Positions 7,302 to 10,279 of a DNA stretch of 10,279 nucleotides are shown here, piece after piece. The stretch is from the NCBI GenBank assembly GCA_002691345.1, contig NZHI01000019.1:46943-57221 (forward strand). The letters run 5' to 3'. The notes beneath the pieces were generated by a model. The model saw only the letters and a list, made by a program, of their open reading frames with translations. It had not been told where the DNA came from and did not search any database. Positions within the stretch are counted from its first letter, which is position 1, and every line of letters begins with the position of its first letter. The translations under genes were made by a program, and so were the position numbers. The DNA comes from Synechococcus sp. MED650. GTDB lineage: Bacteria; Cyanobacteriota; Cyanobacteriia; PCC-6307; Cyanobiaceae.

Positions 7302-8915
7302 ATGCTGGATGCTGAAGCCTCAGCCCAGACGACGGATGAGTCGCAGAGATTGCGTCGGATTGCGGCCATCGACATCGGCACCAATTCGACCCATCTGCTG
7401 GTCGCTCAGGTGGACACCACCCTGCGCACATTCAGCATCCTTCAAGCGGAGAAGTCCACGACCCGGCTTGGAGAGCGAGACCCCGACAGCGGTGAACTGA
7501 CGCCCTCTGCGATGCAGCGGGGCTACGAAACGCTCCGACGCTTTCGGGATCTGGCCACCAGCCACCAGGTGGAGCAGATCGTCACCGCGGCTACCAGTGC
7601 CGTCCGCGAAGCCTCCAATGGCCGCGACTTTCTTCAGAAGATCCAGGACGGTCTCGGTATGGAGGTGGATCTGGTCAGTGGCCCGGAGGAGGCGCGGCTG
7701 ATTTACCTCGGGGTTCTGTCCGGGATGTCATTCGGCGATCGCCCCCACCTCCTCCTGGATATCGGCGGTGGGTCCACGGAATTGATCCTGGCCGACGGCC
7801 GTGATGCCCGGGCCCTCACCAGCACCCGCGTTGGAGCGGTGAGACTTCAGCGCGACTTCGTCAAGGATGACCCGATCCCTCCGCAGCGACGGTCGTTTCT
7901 GCAGGCTTTCATCCAGGGCTCTCTGGAGCCGGCGGTTGACAAGGTGCATCGCCGCATCAAACCCGGGGAGATTCCGGTGCTGGTGGCAACGAGTGGCACG
8001 GCGATGGCCATCGGTGCCCTAGCGGCCAGTGAGGACGAACGGCCACCGTTGAAACTGCACGGATACCGCGTCTCCCGACAGCGGCTCGACCGTGTGGTGG
8101 ATCGTCTCAGCACGATGACGCCTGAACAACGCCGGGAGTTGTCGTCGATCAATGATCGTCGTGCCGAGATCATCGTTCCTGGAGCCTTGATTCTGCAGAC
8201 GACGATGCAGATGCTCGGCGTGGATGAACTTGTGCTCAGCGAGCGAGCACTGCGGGAAGGCTTGATCGTGGACTGGATGCTGCGGCACGGGCTTCTGGAA
8301 GATCGGTTCAGCTTTCAAAGCAGCATTCGTCAGCGCACCGTCATCCATCAGGTGCAGCGGTTCGCCGTCAATCAGCGTCGGGCTGAGCGAGTTGCGACCC
8401 ATGCGCTCAGCCTCTACGACGCCAGCAAGGGGGTCATGCATCACGACGACGGTCAGGGCCGGGAGCTGCTTTGGGCTGCAGCGATGCTCCACGCTTGCGG
8501 CCAGCACATCAACCTGAGCGCTTATCACAAGCACACGTGGTATCTGATCAGGCATGGTGAGCTGTTGGGCTATTCCGAAGCAGAGCACCTGATGGTGGCC
8601 GCCATCGCTCGGTACCACCGCCGCAGTCTTCCGAAGAAGCGGCATGAGTCATGGCAGGCCCTTGCCACGCGGGAGAATCGACGACTGGTCAACGAAATGG
8701 CCCTACTGCTGCGTCTGGCCGCCGCCCTGGATCGACGCCCTGAGCCTGTCGTCGAATCACTTCGGGTGTCTTCATCACCGGGACACTTGCAACTCGAGCT
8801 GGTGCCGGAACGCTTGAATCAGAACCTCAGCCTGGAGCAGTGGAGCCTGGAAAGCTGTGCAGATGTGGTTCGTGAAGCCTCAGGTGTGATCTTGAGCGTC
8901 AGCGTTCAGCATTGA
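7302..8915 (+). CDS. ppx: Exopolyphosphatase / guanosine pentaphosphatase (Ppx/GppA family)
   Basis: Cytosolic phosphatase of the ASKHA fold that hydrolyses terminal phosphate from polyphosphate, or pppGpp to ppGpp. The 537 residues contain the phosphate-1 motif AAIDIGTNSTHLLV (21-34), TAATSAVREASNG (95-107), the catalytic SGPEEARLI (126-134, where the Glu pair covers E. coli Glu121), phosphate-2 motif DIGGGSTEL (153-161), and VATSGTAMAIGALA (228-241). The C-terminal third (about 360-535) is an HD-like helical domain of the Ppx type, but the expected HD pair reads His-Ala (LHACG, 396-400), so metal binding there is probably lost. The ATG at 7302 is preferred; an in-frame GTG at 7296 would add two residues. 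It is divergent from ubiA and overlaps the RodZ-like gene tail to tail by 17 bp. Ppx versus GppA cannot be separated from sequence alone. Confidence 0.93.
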   Translation: MLDAEASAQTTDESQRLRRIAAIDIGTNSTHLLVAQVDTTLRTFSILQAEKSTTRLGERDPDSGELTPSAMQRGYETLRRFRDLATSHQVEQIVTAATSAVREASNGRDFLQKIQDGLGMEVDLVSGPEEARLIYLGVLSGMSFGDRPHLLLDIGGGSTELILADGRDARALTSTRVGAVRLQRDFVKDDPIPPQRRSFLQAFIQGSLEPAVDKVHRRIKPGEIPVLVATSGTAMAIGALAASEDERPPLKLHGYRVSRQRLDRVVDRLSTMTPEQRRELSSINDRRAEIIVPGALILQTTMQMLGVDELVLSERALREGLIVDWMLRHGLLEDRFSFQSSIRQRTVIHQVQRFAVNQRRAERVATHALSLYDASKGVMHHDDGQGRELLWAAAMLHACGQHINLSAYHKHTWYLIRHGELLGYSEAEHLMVAAIARYHRRSLPKKRHESWQALATRENRRLVNEMALLLRLAAALDRRPEPVVESLRVSSSPGHLQLELVPERLNQNLSLEQWSLESCADVVREASGVILSVSVQH

Positions 8916-9690
8916 GTGGGATCCAGCGAATGTCTTTCACGCCTCCAAGAACTTGCCCGGTCTGCTCGGGCCTCTTCACTTGAATGAGATCGGGACGGCC
9001 GGCGTAGATCTCGACACCATCGGGCTGTTCAATTTGCCGTTCACCGTCGAGAAGTCCCTCGAATTCGATTACCCCATTTCGACGTAAGGCGATCCAGCTT
9101 GGTTCGCCGCTGCTGATGGTGAGAACCAATGATTCGGTCGTTGCAGGCTCAGCTTGATCGGCAACAATTTCAGAAGCCTCGGGCTCGGACTCAAGGGTCA
9201 AGTCGGCGGAGTTGGCTGGCAGGGTGGCCTGCTGGCGAGGTGGGAATTGACGAACCAGCTCAATCAGTTTCGGGGTGCCGATCCAGGCCGCTACCGCAAC
9301 GCCGCAGACTCCGGCTACCGCAAGCAGTGGGAGCGGATTGAAGCGGGGGATTGATCTTGAAGGTTCGATCGATGGTCCCGAGTGCGCGGTAAGGAGATCG
9401 TTTTTCGGTGTGGCGAGGGGGATTTGGCCCAGTTGGCTCACCATCGCGTCGGCATCGAGCCCGAGGTGGGAGCTCAGCCGTCTCACCATCGCTTTGATGA
9501 AAACGGGTTCGGGAAGCTTGCCAACATCACCGCGTTCGAGGGCTGAGAGCTGTTCGATGCCCATGTGCATCTGAGCGGCAAGCTGCTCTTGGCTGAGATT
9601 GTGAGCGGCGCGCTGTTCGGCAAGCTTTCGACCGACCATGACCAAACCATGATCAGAGTCGTGTTCTGCAGGCATCCTCCCGGCACCCAT
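8899..9690 (-). CDS. RodZ-like protein: HTH, TM helix, DUF4115-type C-terminus
   Basis: 263 residues with the RodZ layout. An N-terminal Xre-type helix-turn-helix (about 19-75: VGRKLAEQRAAHNLSQEQLA, then LERGDVGKLPEPVFIKAMVR) is followed by a polar linker, one TM helix at about 118-137 (PLPLLAVAGVCGVAVAAWIG), a Pro/Ala/Glu-rich stretch, and a C-terminal beta domain at about 187-260 with the RodZ pattern SGEPSWIALRRNGVIEFEG (194-212) and LLDGERQI. In rod-shaped bacteria RodZ links MreB to the elongation machinery, with the HTH in the cytosol and the C-terminus outside; whether this protein does so here is unknown. The ATG at 9690 is the first start; ATG 9675 and 9639 are alternatives, and none has a well-spaced Shine-Dalgarno. 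It ends overlapping ppx by 17 bp, and the tRNA-Val gene lies upstream on the same strand. Confidence 0.8.
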   Translation of the reverse strand: MGAGRMPAEHDSDHGLVMVGRKLAEQRAAHNLSQEQLAAQMHMGIEQLSALERGDVGKLPEPVFIKAMVRRLSSHLGLDADAMVSQLGQIPLATPKNDLLTAHSGPSIEPSRSIPRFNPLPLLAVAGVCGVAVAAWIGTPKLIELVRQFPPRQQATLPANSADLTLESEPEASEIVADQAEPATTESLVLTISSGEPSWIALRRNGVIEFEGLLDGERQIEQPDGVEIYAGRPDLIQVKRPEQTGQVLGGVKDIRWIPLNAER

Positions 9691-9731
9691 GGATGGTGAT
9701 TATTCTTTGTTAATGCGAACTTAAGCGCAAA

Positions 9732-9749
9732 CGGCTGAACAGTCAGCCG
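9732..9749. repeat. Hairpin-forming inverted repeat upstream of the RodZ-like gene
   Basis: Seven-bp perfect arms CGGCTGA and TCAGCCG around a four-base ACAG loop, 42-59 bases upstream of the RodZ-like ATG and downstream of the tRNA on the minus strand. On that strand it is followed by TTTGCGC, a short T run only, so a terminator for the tRNA or an operator for the downstream gene are both possible. Confidence 0.4.
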
Positions 9750-9761
9750 AAATTAATCATC

Positions 9762-9781
9762 GATGGTGCAAAAAAACCATC
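9762..9781 (-). terminator. T-rich 3' region of the tRNA-Val gene, weak hairpin
   Basis: Arms GATGGT (9762-9767) and ACCATC (9776-9781) flank an A-rich loop on the plus strand. Read on the minus strand, the tRNA is followed by two T runs (six T at 9787-9782, then seven T at 9776-9770), which may end the tRNA transcript. The stem is AT-poor but short, and no T run follows it, so this is not a textbook rho-independent terminator. Confidence 0.35.
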
Positions 9782-9789
9782 AAAAAACA

Positions 9790-9861
<72 letters not shown>

Positions 9862-9886
9862 GCACAAACTGATCTTAAACCACGGC

Positions 9887-10279
9887 CTAGGGGCGCTTCG
9901 GACGAAACAGGTGGTCGTGATCAGGTGAGTAAAGCTTCGAACGCTGCGGGCTACGCGCCAGTGCGGGACTAATCAAGTACAGGGTGGTTCGGATCAAGTC
10001 GTGACTCTGGCTGAACGAGGCCATGTCCGTTAAAGGCACAATTTTGAGCAGTTGATCTGGCCAGCTGACCCTGTAGCCAATGGCTACGGGCGTTTCAGGT
10101 GGGTAGTGCTCAAGCAGGGTGCGCTGCACCTCTTCAACGTGCCGTGCGCTGAGGTACAGACAAAGACTGGCCTGCAAGGCGGCCAGCCGGCTGAGATCTT
10201 CTTTCTCTGGGACTCCCGTTCGGCCTCCAGCACGGCCCAGCACGATTGTTTGGACCACACCGGGGATGGTGAGTTCGGC
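9887..10279 (-). CDS. cobM: Precorrin-4 C11-methyltransferase, 3' part (cut by window edge)
   Basis: SAM-dependent methyltransferase that adds the C11 methyl group to precorrin-4 (CobM; CbiF in the anaerobic pathway) during corrin ring synthesis for the cobamide cofactor. Only the last 130 codons are present; the frame stays open to base 10279, where it encodes AELTIPGVVQTIVLGRAGGR, matching the CobM stretch ELT-PGV-QT-I-R-GR-P-PEKE. It continues with GVPEKEDLSRLAALQASLCLYLS, which is the family's central region, and a C-terminal tail ending SPDHDHLFRPKRP, as in CobM (SRLY-P-Y-H-FR). The GTG that an ORF finder would use at 10258 is an internal valine, not a start. It ends with TAG at 9887-9889, 25 bases before the tRNA-Val gene. 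Whether it is the CobM or CbiF type cannot be settled from this fragment. Confidence 0.85.
   Translation of the reverse strand, partial: AELTIPGVVQTIVLGRAGGRTGVPEKEDLSRLAALQASLCLYLSARHVEEVQRTLLEHYPPETPVAIGYRVSWPDQLLKIVPLTDMASFSQSHDLIRTTLYLISPALARSPQRSKLYSPDHDHLFRPKRP

Noticed and set aside
7217..7384. Upstream extension of the ubiA frame into ppx
   Set aside because: It overlaps the ppx N-terminus and its residues do not fit UbiA.
7734..7743. GGCGATCGCC, a HIP1-like octamer
   Set aside because: I noted only one copy, inside ppx; a single copy is not evidence of HIP1 enrichment.
8019..8645. 208-codon open frame on the minus strand opposite ppx
   Set aside because: It is a complement of the conserved ppx frame, with no recognisable protein features.

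Overview
The window looks like a core-genome segment of a marine picocyanobacterium, most likely a GC-rich marine Synechococcus or a close relative such as Cyanobium. The evidence is the set of protein families: a GroEL paralog without groES, a UbiA-type prenyltransferase of the plastoquinone type, a cobalamin-pathway cobM, and a one-domain RodZ-like protein. Very tight gene packing also fits. I saw no transposase, integrase, phage gene, CRISPR array or other clear sign of horizontal transfer, and no stretch of 300 bases or more lacks a gene.

Layout from left to right: groL (minus strand) is divergent from an overlooked 58-codon membrane-protein gene (plus, 1819-1995). That gene converges on a minus-strand run that reads glycosyltransferase-like gene > two-TM potassium channel with RCK domain > fabG (4704 down to 2004). 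From the same divergent region, ispD reads right (4778-5458) and meets, tail to tail with a 17-bp overlap, a second minus-strand pair, ubiA > S66 LD-carboxypeptidase (7216 down to 5442), whose stop and start codons share a base. ppx reads right from the third divergent region (7302-8915) and again meets its neighbour, a RodZ-like gene, with a 17-bp tail overlap. A tRNA-Val(CAC) and the 3' part of cobM, cut by the right edge, complete the window; both are on the minus strand.

Functionally this is housekeeping: protein folding (GroEL), fatty acid synthesis (FabG), isoprenoid precursors (IspD) and their use in plastoquinone synthesis (UbiA), corrin ring methylation (CobM), polyphosphate or (p)ppGpp-linked phosphate metabolism (Ppx), ion balance (K+ channel), and envelope functions (LD-carboxypeptidase, RodZ-like protein, possibly the GT9-like protein).

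I found no convincing new multi-gene system. The observations most worth following are the GT9-like protein that appears to have lost its catalytic residues, the short membrane ORF, the ispD start site whose Shine-Dalgarno lies in a hairpin, the atypical channel filter, and short inverted repeats in the divergent intergenic regions.
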